The position numbers were made by a program, and so were the translations under genes. Positions 25,918 through 34,482 of a stretch of 64,000 nucleotides of DNA are shown piece by piece. The notes beneath the pieces were generated by a model. It saw nothing but the letters and a program-made list of their open reading frames with translations. It was not told the DNA's origin and did no database searches. Origin of the DNA: JABGQS01 sp963666505 (GTDB lineage Bacteria; Bacillota; Clostridia; Christensenellales; SZUA-584); assembly GCA_963666505.2 (NCBI GenBank), contig CAXXXL010000001.1, forward strand, positions 558,001 through 622,000, written 5' to 3'. Position 1 is the first letter of the stretch, and each line of letters begins with the position of its first letter.

Positions 25918-26652
25918 ATGCTTCTTGAAAATAAGACAGCGCTGGTAACGGGCGGTGCAAAGGGCATTGGCGCAGGCTGTGCATTAGCTTTTGCGAAGAG
26001 CGGTGCGAAGGTGGTAATCGTTGACATTGATGAAGAAAGCGCAAAGGAAACGATCGCAAACATAAACGATTATTCGTCCGGCATATTCGTTAAGGCTGAC
26101 GTTTCGAACGAAGACGACGTAAAAGCGGTGTTTGACGTTGTAAAAGCTGAATACGGCAGGCTGGATATTTTGATGAATGTTGCAGGCATATGCTCTACGA
26201 ATACTATATTCATTGAAACTATGGGCGGCTGGGACAAGATGATGGATATTAATCTTAAGGGTACATTTTTATTTATGCGCAACGCCTTCTTGATGATGCA
26301 GGAACAAAAATACGGCAAGGTCATCAGTGTGTCTTCAATATCCGGGCAGGTGGGCGGCATACGCACCAGCCCTGCATATGCTGCGTCTAAGGCGGGGATA
26401 CTGAGCGTAACAAAGTCGTTTGCAAAGCTTGGGGCAACGGACAATATAACTGTCAATGCAATTGCGCCGGGGATAATAGATACGCAGATAACACAGGCTC
26501 AGGATTTCCACTATAGCGTGGAAGAGGTGCCGATGAAACGGGTCGGGACACCGGAAGAGGTTGCTAAGTGTGCTCTGTTCCTTGCGTCGGACATGTCGAG
26601 CTATATAACCGGGCAGTGTATTAACGTCAACGGCGGGATGTACATGGGGTAG
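25918..26652 (+). CDS. Short-chain dehydrogenase/reductase, first copy
   Basis: The start chosen is ATG 25918, 7 bases after AAGGAG; ATG 25912 is too close to the site. The 244-residue SDR has the cofactor loop TGGAKGIGAG, the NVAG motif (slightly altered from NNAG), catalytic Ser in SVSSISG and YAASK. An Asp after beta-2 (VIVDID) points to NAD rather than NADP. It is likely to oxidise a sugar or sugar-acid hydroxyl. A second SDR follows 43 bases downstream. Confidence 0.9.
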   Translation: MLLENKTALVTGGAKGIGAGCALAFAKSGAKVVIVDIDEESAKETIANINDYSSGIFVKADVSNEDDVKAVFDVVKAEYGRLDILMNVAGICSTNTIFIETMGGWDKMMDINLKGTFLFMRNAFLMMQEQKYGKVISVSSISGQVGGIRTSPAYAASKAGILSVTKSFAKLGATDNITVNAIAPGIIDTQITQAQDFHYSVEEVPMKRVGTPEEVAKCALFLASDMSSYITGQCINVNGGMYMG

Positions 26653-26695
26653 GCCCGATAAAAGAGATATAAAAAAACAACACAGGGAGGAAGAT

Positions 26696-27457
26696 ATGAA
26701 ACTTAAGGATAAAGTTGCAATAGTTACCGGTTCCAGCAAGGGAATCGGCAGAGGTATCGCCCAGGTTTTTTCAAATGAAGGCGCAAAGGTAGTGGTGGTT
26801 TGCCGCAACGAAGAAGAAGGAACGACGATGGCAAAGCAGCTTGGCAGCGAGCAGGGCAGAGCCATATTCGTAAAGACTGATGTTTCGGACAGCAAAGCGA
26901 TACAAAACCTTATCGACACTACGGTCAAAGAGTTTGGACAGATAGATATACTTGTAAACAACGCCGGATACCACATTTCTAAAAATATAGAGCAGACTTC
27001 GGAAGAGGACTGGGATTTTCTTCAGAAGACCAATCTTTACAGTACATTCCGCTGCAGTAAATATGCGGTGCCTCATCTTAAAAAAACACAGGGCAACATA
27101 ATACATATAAGCAGCATGGTAGGTTTGGTCGGACAGCCGAACTCGGTGGCATATTCGGCCACTAAGGGCGGACAGATTGCGATGACCAAGAGCATGGCTA
27201 TAGATCTTGCGGAGTATAAGATCCGTGTGAATGCGATATGCCCCGGCTGGATACAGACTCCTCTGGTAGACGACTGGTTTTCGCAGCAGGAAGACGAAGA
27301 AGCTGCAAAAAAATATATTTTTGCTCAGCACCCGATTGGTCGTATTGGTACAATTGAGGACTGCGGCTATGCTGCGCTTTATCTTGCGAGCAGTGATTCT
27401 GATTTCGTGACCGGAATAACGCTTAATCTTGACGGGGGCATTACTCTGGGATATTAA
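26696..27457 (+). CDS. Short-chain dehydrogenase/reductase, second copy
   Basis: A 253-residue SDR with TGSSKGIGRG, NNAG, Ser in HISSMVG and YSATK. An Arg after beta-2 (VVVCRNEE) suggests NADP(H) preference, in contrast to the first SDR. It ends with a typical LDGGITLGY tail and is preceded by gggagga. It is 15 bases from the downstream hydrolase and clearly in the same operon. The substrate is unknown. Confidence 0.9.
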   Translation: MKLKDKVAIVTGSSKGIGRGIAQVFSNEGAKVVVVCRNEEEGTTMAKQLGSEQGRAIFVKTDVSDSKAIQNLIDTTVKEFGQIDILVNNAGYHISKNIEQTSEEDWDFLQKTNLYSTFRCSKYAVPHLKKTQGNIIHISSMVGLVGQPNSVAYSATKGGQIAMTKSMAIDLAEYKIRVNAICPGWIQTPLVDDWFSQQEDEEAAKKYIFAQHPIGRIGTIEDCGYAALYLASSDSDFVTGITLNLDGGITLGY

Positions 27458-27472
27458 CGGAGGAGCTTTGAA

Positions 27473-28141
27473 ATGAAAGTTAAAAGGATAATTGATCTTT
27501 CACAGTCGTTTGCAGAAGGAGGGTATAACAACCCTGCTTTCGATGACGGAAGAATCGAAGTGTGCATGCGTCATGAGACTGAAGGATGGCATGCAGAGAT
27601 AATAACGACATCGACACATACCGGCTCACATATCGACGCTGCACTGCATAAGATAAAGGGCGGAATATCTATTGACAAGTATGCGCTTGAAAGGTTTATC
27701 GGTGATGCTGTTGCCATTGACCTCTACAGTAAGGGAGCAGACGAAGAGATAACGTTTGAGGATGTTTTTGCGTATGACGGGTATATAAAGCCGGGTATTA
27801 ACGTGCTGTTGTGTACCGGCTGGGCGGAAAAGAAAAAGCCGGAAACCAAGGATGAATATCTTTATCATTCGCCGTGGCTGGGTGCGAAAGCAGCGCAGTA
27901 TTTGGTTGACAAGGGCGTAAATGCAGTGGGGATAGACCACTTCAGCATCGGCGGCGCTGACCCGAACAATGTTGAGATACCGCATGATATTTTGCTTGGC
28001 TCTCAGACGCTTATAATAGAAGGGCTCTACCTTCCAAGAGAGCTGCTGACAAAAAAAGTTTGGCAGCTTATTGCGCTTCCGTTGAAAATGCAAGGAACCA
28101 GCGGAGCGCTGTCACGTGTGGTTGCTGTCGAGTGGGAGTAG
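27473..28141 (+). CDS. Cyclase-family (kynurenine-formamidase-like) metal hydrolase
   Basis: A 222-residue protein of the cyclase family, with the metal-binding signature STHTGSHIDAALH (family form HTGTHxDxPxH) and the DHFSIGG segment. Relatives hydrolyse N-formylkynurenine, isatin or lactone-like bonds. In this sugar operon it could open a lactone formed by one of the dehydrogenases, since no classical lactonase is present. It is the last gene before a terminator. Confidence 0.85.
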   Translation: MKVKRIIDLSQSFAEGGYNNPAFDDGRIEVCMRHETEGWHAEIITTSTHTGSHIDAALHKIKGGISIDKYALERFIGDAVAIDLYSKGADEEITFEDVFAYDGYIKPGINVLLCTGWAEKKKPETKDEYLYHSPWLGAKAAQYLVDKGVNAVGIDHFSIGGADPNNVEIPHDILLGSQTLIIEGLYLPRELLTKKVWQLIALPLKMQGTSGALSRVVAVEWE

Positions 28142-28223
28142 AGCGATATAAGGTAAAAAAATTGTAGAATGGTTTTTCAATATAGTATAGCTTTCAATTC
28201 CTCCTGTTTCTAAATCATATTTT

Positions 28224-28250
28224 AGGCCGGCTGCAATCCGGTCTTTTTAT
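28224..28250 (+). terminator. Rho-independent terminator of the sugar operon
   Basis: A 7-bp GC-rich stem (28224-28230 AGGCCGG with 28238-28244 CCGGTCT, one G-T pair), a 7-base loop and TTTTT immediately after. The surrounding spacer 28142-28376 holds no gene. Confidence 0.85.
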
Positions 28251-28376
28251 TTTTATGCGGCAGGTCAAGTTTCTATTAAATAAGGGGTACTGAAATATAA
28301 TAGTTTCTGTACGAAACTTCAATATTATCTGAATTATAAAACTTATATTTTTTATAATAAAAGCGTTGAAAAGACA

Positions 28377-28405
28377 TTGACAAACTAATCACAATAACGT
28401 AATAT
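28377..28405 (+). promoter_or_regulatory. Strong sigma-A-type promoter of the ArsR-Mbx operon
   Basis: A perfect -35 TTGACA (28377-28382), a 17-base spacer and -10 TAATAT (28400-28405). The -10 region runs into an AT-rich alternating sequence (atatatgaatatatagatata, split over about 28401-28421) that resembles ArsR-family operators, so the downstream regulator may repress its own operon. Confidence 0.75.
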
Positions 28406-28468
28406 ATGAATATATAGATATACTATTTTTAGTTTTTGTATAAGCTTCTCAATTATTTTCATTATGAG

Positions 28469-28762
28469 GTGATCAAAATAGAAACAATTAGGGAAAGAAT
28501 AAAATGGGCCGAAAGCAAATCGGAAATGCTCAAAGCTATCTCACATCCTATACGGCTCTGCATTATCAGAGGGTTGATACAATCACCGGGCTGCAACGTT
28601 AGTAAGATGAACAGCTGTCTTGACATGCCGCAGTCAACTATTTCTCAGCATTTAGCAAAACTGAAAAGCGCAGGCGTTGTTGAAGGAAGAAGAAACGGCC
28701 TTGAGGTAAACTATTATGTTGTTAATGAAGAGGTAAAGAACATTGTTAATTGTCTTATTTAA
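28469..28762 (+). CDS. ArsR-family transcriptional regulator
   Basis: A small winged-helix regulator with AISHPIRLCIIRGL, the recognition helix MPQSTISQHLAKLKSAGVV and the wing GRRNGLEVNYYV. The start is uncertain. GTG 28469 is used here, giving 97 residues, but TTG 28436 is also in frame. An AGGTGA sequence sits ideally before an ATA at 28478. The usual metal-binding ELCVCDL motif is absent, so it may sense redox or another signal. It lies 46 bases before the Mrp/Mbx genes and shares their promoter. Confidence 0.85.
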   Translation: MIKIETIRERIKWAESKSEMLKAISHPIRLCIIRGLIQSPGCNVSKMNSCLDMPQSTISQHLAKLKSAGVVEGRRNGLEVNYYVVNEEVKNIVNCLI

Positions 28763-28808
28763 ACCGTTGGACATTAGTATTTGATAAAAGAAGAAAGAGG
28801 GAGTGCAA

Positions 28809-29294
28809 ATGAAAAAAGTAATCTCAACATTTCTTGTTTTGCTGCTGATATGGGTGCTGATTGCAGGATTTGAGTGGACGGAAGTGGTGCTGGGAGCAGC
28901 TGTGGCACTGATACTTTCGATCATAATCTCAAAATATGTAAACTACTCGTTCGGCTTCAAAATAGTCTGGCTGCTAATAAAGTTTGTGTTTATATACATA
29001 CCCGTGTTTATATACAAGCTTGTGCTTGCCAATCTTGACATGGCATACAGGGTGCTAAACCCCAAGATGCCTATCAATCCCAGAGTTGTGAAAGTGCCGA
29101 CAAACTTAAAAAACGATTTTTCCAAGCTGATACTTGCAAACTCAATAACGCTGACGCCGGGTACGCTTTCGCTTGATGTGGAGGAAGACGGTGTTCTGGT
29201 GCACTGGGTAAACGCAAAAGGAGAAACCGGACAGGAATATAAAGAGCAGATTTCACAGAGCTTTGAGAATATATTGGGAGGCAAAGAGAAATGA
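28809..29294 (+). CDS. MrpE/MbxA-like subunit
   Basis: The start chosen is ATG 28809, 5-6 bases after AGAGGGAG; GTG 28803 is in frame. The 161-residue protein has two or three N-terminal membrane helices and a soluble C-terminal part with the MrpE hallmark ANSITLTPGTLSLD. MrpE is a small subunit of Mrp Na+/H+ antiporters and of the Mbh/Mbx family of ferredoxin-linked membrane complexes. It overlaps the next gene by 4 bases and opens the 13-gene complex operon. Confidence 0.9.
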   Translation: MKKVISTFLVLLLIWVLIAGFEWTEVVLGAAVALILSIIISKYVNYSFGFKIVWLLIKFVFIYIPVFIYKLVLANLDMAYRVLNPKMPINPRVVKVPTNLKNDFSKLILANSITLTPGTLSLDVEEDGVLVHWVNAKGETGQEYKEQISQSFENILGGKEK

Positions 29295-29545
29295 TAGTTA
29301 ATATCGTTGTTTTTTCGCTGGTCGGTATAGGGGTATTCTTTGCGGCACTACGGATGATAATAGGACGGACTGCCTTTGACAGGGTGGTAGCACTCGACAC
29401 TATGAACGTTATTATCACCGCTGTAATAGTATTCCTCGCATTCTTCTTCAAGAGTGAACTATACCTAGACATTGCACTTGCATACGGCATACTGTCTTTC
29501 CTTGAGACGATCGTGTTTGCACGTTTTCTGGAGGGTAAAAAATGA
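29291..29545 (+). CDS. MrpF/MbxB-like subunit
   Basis: An 84-residue protein with three predicted membrane helices and the MrpF-type segment GRTAFDRVVALDTMN. It overlaps both neighbours by 4 bases. It is part of the small-subunit cluster that forms the sodium-translocation side of Mrp-type complexes. Confidence 0.9.
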   Translation: MIVNIVVFSLVGIGVFFAALRMIIGRTAFDRVVALDTMNVIITAVIVFLAFFFKSELYLDIALAYGILSFLETIVFARFLEGKK

Positions 29546-29868
29546 GTATAGTATCTAGTATATTAATGATAGTAGGCGGCGTATTCCTTGCACTTGGCGG
29601 ATTCGGTGTTTTCCGGATGCCGGATGTATATAACAGGATACAGGCAGGGACCAAAGCAACAACACTGGGAGCGTTCTCGCTAGTACTAGGCGTTGGAATT
29701 GCTTATCCCGGATGGCTCGTTAAGATTGCGCTGATAATAGTATTTATCGCTGTTACAAATCCGGTCGGAAGCTCTGTATTGGCACGGGCAGCGTACAAAA
29801 CCGGAGTCATACCTTATGAGAAGATAAGCAAACAGGGGAAGGCGGGTGAGAAAAGTGACAATAATTGA
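29542..29868 (+). CDS. MrpG/MbxC-like subunit
   Basis: A 108-residue protein with three membrane helices and the conserved MrpG stretch GVFRMPDVYNRIQAGTKATT. Its order after MrpE and MrpF homologs matches both Mrp and Mbh/Mbx operons. The C-terminal tail overlaps the next start. Confidence 0.92.
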   Translation: MSIVSSILMIVGGVFLALGGFGVFRMPDVYNRIQAGTKATTLGAFSLVLGVGIAYPGWLVKIALIIVFIAVTNPVGSSVLARAAYKTGVIPYEKISKQGKAGEKSDNN

Positions 29869-30109
29869 TATCCTTGAAATCGTTATCGGTGTTTTGATGG
29901 TGGCGTTTGCGATAATCGCGATCCACTCTAAGAAAAGCATTACTGCGATAATATTCCTTTCGATACTCAGCTTGCTTGCCGTTGTCGCTTTTGTGATTAT
30001 GAAGGCTCCTGATGTAGCGATCACAGAGGCTGTAATAGGCTCCGGGCTGGTTACCGCATTGTTTGTATTTACGCTTTTTGCAAAGAAGAAAGAGGGTGAG
30101 AACAAATGA
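29855..30109 (+). CDS. MbxD-like (DUF4040) membrane subunit
   Basis: GTG 29855 is preferred because GGTGAG lies 4 bases upstream; GTG 29846 is the alternative. The 84-residue product has three membrane helices and the segment MKAPDVAITEAVIGSGLVTALFV, with conserved Asp and Glu. It corresponds to the DUF4040/MbhD unit, which in Mrp antiporters forms part of the long MrpA C-terminal region. A separate D gene is typical of Mbh/Mbx rather than of stand-alone Mrp. Confidence 0.85.
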   Translation: MTIIDILEIVIGVLMVAFAIIAIHSKKSITAIIFLSILSLLAVVAFVIMKAPDVAITEAVIGSGLVTALFVFTLFAKKKEGENK

Positions 30110-30864
30110 AGAAGGTAGTTTCTAGTCTTTTGATTGCTGCCATCGGTGTTTTCATCTTTATGGCATTGTACTTTACGGACAACGGTCCGCTGACATTTAA
30201 CGCTTACGGAGATGTAAACCTTGGCGACAGGGTTTCTCAGTCGTTTGTAGATAAGAACGTGACCGGTGAAAACGAAACTGTGGTATACGGCGAATCGACG
30301 AGTGAAGAGACGGGCTCTGCAAACATGGTGACTTCGGTGGTAGTCAACTACCGCTCGTTCGATACCCTGGGCGAAGTCACGGTGCTGTTCATATCCGCAT
30401 TCGGCGTAGGACTCCTGCTTAGCGGCAGAAGAAAGCGCCAAACATTTGCACACAATCCCAGCTTTATACTAAAGCACGGCGCTCGTGTAGTGTTCGGAAT
30501 AATGATGGTGTTCGGCATATATATGATAACGCATGGGCACTTGACGCCTGGCGGCGGTTTCCCGGGCGGTACTATAATCGCTGCGGCAGTACTGCTGCTT
30601 TACATCGCTGATAACGAATTTAAGGCAAAGCTCAATGCATTCAAGGTGACCGAAGGCATTGCAGGGTCGCTTTACGTCATCATAGGCTTGCTGGGGATTG
30701 CCATAGGAGGATATTTCCTTGTGAACTTCCTGCCGACCGGTACTGTGGGAGACCTTCTCAGCGCCGGGCTCATACCGATTGTTTACATACTGATCGGACT
30801 CAAAGTCGGCAGTGAGATATCCGGTGTGATTTCAGGTTTTGCAACCGAGGAGGTGGAAGAATGA
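30106..30864 (+). CDS. MbxE/F-like (MnhB-domain) subunit
   Basis: A 252-residue protein. One N-terminal helix leads an extracytoplasmic stretch (about 25-85) ending in VVNYRSFDTLGEVTVLF, the MbhE pattern. The C-terminal MrpB/MnhB domain has GHLTPGGGFPGGTI with four helices. It therefore combines the E and F units of Mbh-type complexes in one chain. It overlaps both neighbours by 4 bases. Confidence 0.88.
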   Translation: MKKVVSSLLIAAIGVFIFMALYFTDNGPLTFNAYGDVNLGDRVSQSFVDKNVTGENETVVYGESTSEETGSANMVTSVVVNYRSFDTLGEVTVLFISAFGVGLLLSGRRKRQTFAHNPSFILKHGARVVFGIMMVFGIYMITHGHLTPGGGFPGGTIIAAAVLLLYIADNEFKAKLNAFKVTEGIAGSLYVIIGLLGIAIGGYFLVNFLPTGTVGDLLSAGLIPIVYILIGLKVGSEISGVISGFATEEVEE

Positions 30865-31196
30865 TTCAATATTTCTCAATTGCACTGCTGCTTGTTGGAA
30901 TATACGGGCTGCTGACACAGAAGAACGCAATAAAGCTTATAGTGTCGCTGAACATATTTGAGATTGGGTTGAATGTTTTTATCATCTCGATCGGATTTGT
31001 CAAAGAAGGTCTGGCGCCTATACTGACATCTCAGAACAATACTTCCGCACTTTTATACGTAGACCCGCTTCCGCAGGCGCTGGTGTTGACATCCATCGTC
31101 ATCGGAGTCGGAATAACGGCATTTGCTCTTGTGCTTGCAAGAAAGATGCATCAGAAGTACGGAACTTATAATTTAGACGAAATGGAGGGCAAATAA
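30861..31196 (+). CDS. MrpC/NuoK-like subunit (MbxG)
   Basis: A 111-residue, three-helix protein of the NuoK/MrpC family, with membrane Glu in LNIFEIGLN and the motif DPLPQALVLTSIVIG. NuoK homologs form part of the proton path in complex I. It ends one base before the next start. Confidence 0.92.
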   Translation: MIQYFSIALLLVGIYGLLTQKNAIKLIVSLNIFEIGLNVFIISIGFVKEGLAPILTSQNNTSALLYVDPLPQALVLTSIVIGVGITAFALVLARKMHQKYGTYNLDEMEGK

Positions 31197-31197
31197 T

Positions 31198-32634
31198 ATG
31201 AATCCTGTATTCTTGATAGCCATTCCATTGCTTGCGGCGCTGCTTGCCGTTTTCCTGAAAAGAATAGACAAAGTGCTGCTCGGTATTGCTGCTGTATTGA
31301 ACGTAGCTGCCGGCATAGTAGTTGCGGCGCTTTACTCTGGGCCACAGACAATTATCATCGGCGGTTTTAAGCCTCCGTTTGGTATCAGCCTGCTGCTGGA
31401 CGGATATTCTCTTGCCGGCGTATTGCTGCTGAATGTGGTGTTTGCGCTGATAATACTCATGTCGTTCAAGCACGTCGGCAAATATGCTGTGGTTATGTCC
31501 ATTGCTATGGCGGCGCTTAACGGAGTAATACTGACGAACGATTTGTTCAACATGTTCGTATTTATGGAAATTGCTGCGATTGCGGCATATATATTGACAA
31601 CGCAGAGCAAAGGCTTTAAACACACGTTCAATTACCTTGTTATAGGCACGCTGGCATCCGGGCTTTTCTTGTTCGGCATAGTGCTTCTCTACAACATGTT
31701 CGGTTCTCTGAACCTGATGGACATTCAAAGCAAGATGGCTGCTTCAACGGTTAACGTGCAGAGCGCATTGATACTGCCGCTGGTGCTTATGTTTGCAGGG
31801 CTGTCGGTGGAGACTAAGCTGATACCGTTTGGCGGATGGGTGAGAGGTGTGCTGAAAAATGCCAATCCGCTCGTTGGGACGACGATGCTTTCAGCTTATG
31901 CGTTTGCGATGCTTATGCTGTTCGGCAGGTTGTTCGGAACTGTGTTTGTTATCAGTGACGGACTGCTGATAGCTTTCTCTGTGATAGCGGCGATAACGCT
32001 GGTGTTCGCAGAAGCTTCGGCATTCTCTAAGAAGAACATGCGTGAAGTGCTGTTGTTCTCCAGTATCGCTCAGTCCGGCCTTGCGGTCGTATTGTTCCTC
32101 TATGGTCTGGTACTTCCGGCGGTGCTGGTTTTGGTCAGCAACGTGGCATCAAAGCTCGTGCTGTTCACAATAGCGGGCAAGCTTGCAAACGACCTTGGTA
32201 CTGACGAGATAAACGAAATGCGAGGTGTTTTCACTAAATATCCGATGATAGGTATAGGCTTTACGGTGGCTTCGATGTCACTTATAGGTATGCCTCTGTT
32301 CTTCGGTTTTGCTGCCAAAGCAAATGCGCTTATAGCGTTGTTTAACGTCGGGAACATATGGATGCCGATAGTTATACTGCTGATGGCGGTGGTAGAGGGA
32401 GCATACTTCATAAGAATGATTACGAAGCTTTGGAACCCCGGAGAAGAAGGCGAAAAGCCTACGAAAGAAATGCTGAAGGAATACTCGCTTCAGGGCTGCG
32501 CAAGAGTTGGCATAACTACGGTGATAATCGCACTTGTGATAATCGCTGCCGGTGTAATTGCTCTATCAAACCTAAACGCACCCGTTGGGACCGACTTCCT
32601 GACGTTTATAAAACAAAGTATGGGAGGTATGTAA
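31198..32634 (+). CDS. MrpD/NuoN-like antiporter subunit (MbxH)
   Basis: A 478-residue, multi-helix antiporter-like protein with FMEIAAIAAYILT and the sequence MREVLLFSSIAQSGLAVVLF typical of Nuo L/M/N-type channels, with central Lys residues. It is one of two large antiporter-like subunits in the operon. ATG 31198 follows ggagggc. Confidence 0.92.
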   Translation: MNPVFLIAIPLLAALLAVFLKRIDKVLLGIAAVLNVAAGIVVAALYSGPQTIIIGGFKPPFGISLLLDGYSLAGVLLLNVVFALIILMSFKHVGKYAVVMSIAMAALNGVILTNDLFNMFVFMEIAAIAAYILTTQSKGFKHTFNYLVIGTLASGLFLFGIVLLYNMFGSLNLMDIQSKMAASTVNVQSALILPLVLMFAGLSVETKLIPFGGWVRGVLKNANPLVGTTMLSAYAFAMLMLFGRLFGTVFVISDGLLIAFSVIAAITLVFAEASAFSKKNMREVLLFSSIAQSGLAVVLFLYGLVLPAVLVLVSNVASKLVLFTIAGKLANDLGTDEINEMRGVFTKYPMIGIGFTVASMSLIGMPLFFGFAAKANALIALFNVGNIWMPIVILLMAVVEGAYFIRMITKLWNPGEEGEKPTKEMLKEYSLQGCARVGITTVIIALVIIAAGVIALSNLNAPVGTDFLTFIKQSMGGM

Positions 32635-34482
32635 ATGGGTATTCAACTTGATGTAAGCTGGATTATTGCAGGACTGTTAATATGTTCTCTGCTGGCATAC
32701 TTATTTACAAAGATCAGCAAACCCCTGGGAGCATGGGTTACTGTTGTGGCTTCGATCGCTGCATTTGCTGCAATGTTCCTGCTGAAAAACGATATCGGGA
32801 CGACATACCGACTGTTCTTTATGGAGTTTAAATTAACTCAGCTTGGGTGGTTCTTTTCGATAATAATGCTTGCAGTGTTTGCATGTGTGTCGTTCTTCAA
32901 CATCTATTGGATGAAGAAGATAATACACCCGTCGGCATATAATATGCTTTACCTGCTGGCGCTGCTTGGGACGATAGGCGTTTTTGCTTCAAAAGACTTT
33001 ATTGGGCTGTTCATATTCTGGGAAATGATAGTCTGGTCTTCGATGTTCATAATACCGTTCGGCAAATCGAGAAAAGCGTCTGTGGTATATTACGCATTCT
33101 CTGTGTTTGGCTCGCTGGCTATGCTGTTCGGAATACTTTTCCTCTACAGCAAGACAGGAACATTTGAAATCGAAGCAGGATTGCAGCAGGCGGCTCTTGA
33201 CCCTACGCTTGCAATAGTAACTTTTATAACGATCGGTATTGCGGGGCTTGTGAAGATCGGCGTGTTCCCGTTCCATCTGTGGCTGCCAAAAGCGCATGGG
33301 AATGCACCTGATACTTTCTCGCCAATACTTTCGGGCGGGCTAGTGAAAGTAGGCGGATTTGCAGTCTTCCTTATAGTGGCTGTTATGCCGTCTTTTAAAG
33401 CGTTTGCCGCCAACTTAGAGATATTTGGGAAACCGCTTGGTATGCCTCTTCCTAACTATGCTTTGGTAGTGCTTGGTGCGATAAGCATCGTTATAGGTAC
33501 GCTGATGGCGATCAAACAGGAGGACTTTAAAAAACTGATTGCTTATTCGTCTGTAGCAAACGGCGGATACATACTCATCGGTCTTGGGATGCTGAGTGCC
33601 CTGAGCGTCGGCGGAGCGCTGATGCACATATTCGCTCATGCGTTTGCTTCGGCTGCTGCGTTCCTTGCGGCTGCTGCGGTTTCCTACAGGACAGGGACTA
33701 CAAAGATGAGCGAGCTTGGGGGACTGATTCACAGGATGCCGCTGACGTATCTTGTTTACCTTATTGCAATTATATCGATGGCAGGCATTCCGCCTATGGC
33801 AGGGTTTATATCCAAGTGGATGCTGTTCCAGTCGATGATAAAGAACGGAATGATGTTTGTGGCAGCTGCTGCGTTCTTTGGCAGCATTGGCTCATTCCTG
33901 TACGTGTTCCGCCCACTTTCGGCAGTGTTCCTGGGGCAGCTTTCACCAAAGCATAAAGAAGTTAAAGAAGCTCCAGTGCTTATGCAGATACCGATGATAA
34001 TACTGTCGCTTATAACTATTGGCTTCGGAATATTGCCGAACATAGTGCTGAAAGTAATAAGCGGCGTGCAGACTTCCGCTGGTCTTGAAGGGCTGACTCT
34101 TAACGGTACGCAGATACAGGGCAGCAACGGCGTTATAGACCCGACGATAATAGTTATGATATTCGGACTTGGGTTCCTGATAGCGCTGATATTGTTCCTG
34201 ATCCATCCGAAATCGAGGAAGGTGGATCTGATGGACACGTATACGGCGTCTGAGTTTATCTATACGCCGGAGCTGCTGCACTATTCGCACAGCTTCTATG
34301 CGCCGTTTGAGAGACTGTATGCAAAAGCACCGAAAACGGAAACGTTCTATAATGCGGTGGTTAAGAAAATCGAAGAGCTGGGCAGATTCGTCAGCTATGC
34401 GTTCTTCAGTTTTAAACCCGGCACAGTTATCTTATGGATAGCAATTGTCGTGTCGATGTTATTGTGGGGTGGCTTGCTATGA
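32635..34482 (+). CDS. Second antiporter-like subunit (MbxH' type)
   Basis: A 615-residue NuoL/MrpA-type antiporter-like protein, with FWEMIVWSSMFIIPF, LPKAHGNAPDTFSPILSGGLVKVGG and FKKLIAYSSVANGG. Its C-terminus extends beyond the antiporter core into a long segment with additional helices. The presence of a second H-type subunit is the feature that distinguishes Mbx/Mbs from the hydrogenase Mbh, where only one is found. It overlaps the NuoH-like gene by 4 bases. Confidence 0.9.
   Translation: MGIQLDVSWIIAGLLICSLLAYLFTKISKPLGAWVTVVASIAAFAAMFLLKNDIGTTYRLFFMEFKLTQLGWFFSIIMLAVFACVSFFNIYWMKKIIHPSAYNMLYLLALLGTIGVFASKDFIGLFIFWEMIVWSSMFIIPFGKSRKASVVYYAFSVFGSLAMLFGILFLYSKTGTFEIEAGLQQAALDPTLAIVTFITIGIAGLVKIGVFPFHLWLPKAHGNAPDTFSPILSGGLVKVGGFAVFLIVAVMPSFKAFAANLEIFGKPLGMPLPNYALVVLGAISIVIGTLMAIKQEDFKKLIAYSSVANGGYILIGLGMLSALSVGGALMHIFAHAFASAAAFLAAAAVSYRTGTTKMSELGGLIHRMPLTYLVYLIAIISMAGIPPMAGFISKWMLFQSMIKNGMMFVAAAAFFGSIGSFLYVFRPLSAVFLGQLSPKHKEVKEAPVLMQIPMIILSLITIGFGILPNIVLKVISGVQTSAGLEGLTLNGTQIQGSNGVIDPTIIVMIFGLGFLIALILFLIHPKSRKVDLMDTYTASEFIYTPELLHYSHSFYAPFERLYAKAPKTETFYNAVVKKIEELGRFVSYAFFSFKPGTVILWIAIVVSMLLWGGLL

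Noticed and set aside
28809..34482. Stand-alone Mrp Na+/H+ antiporter operon
   Set aside because: The genes are directly continued, with overlaps, by NuoH-, B-, C-, D- and I-like genes, and a separate MbhD-type gene and second H subunit are present, so the Mrp part is a module of a larger complex.
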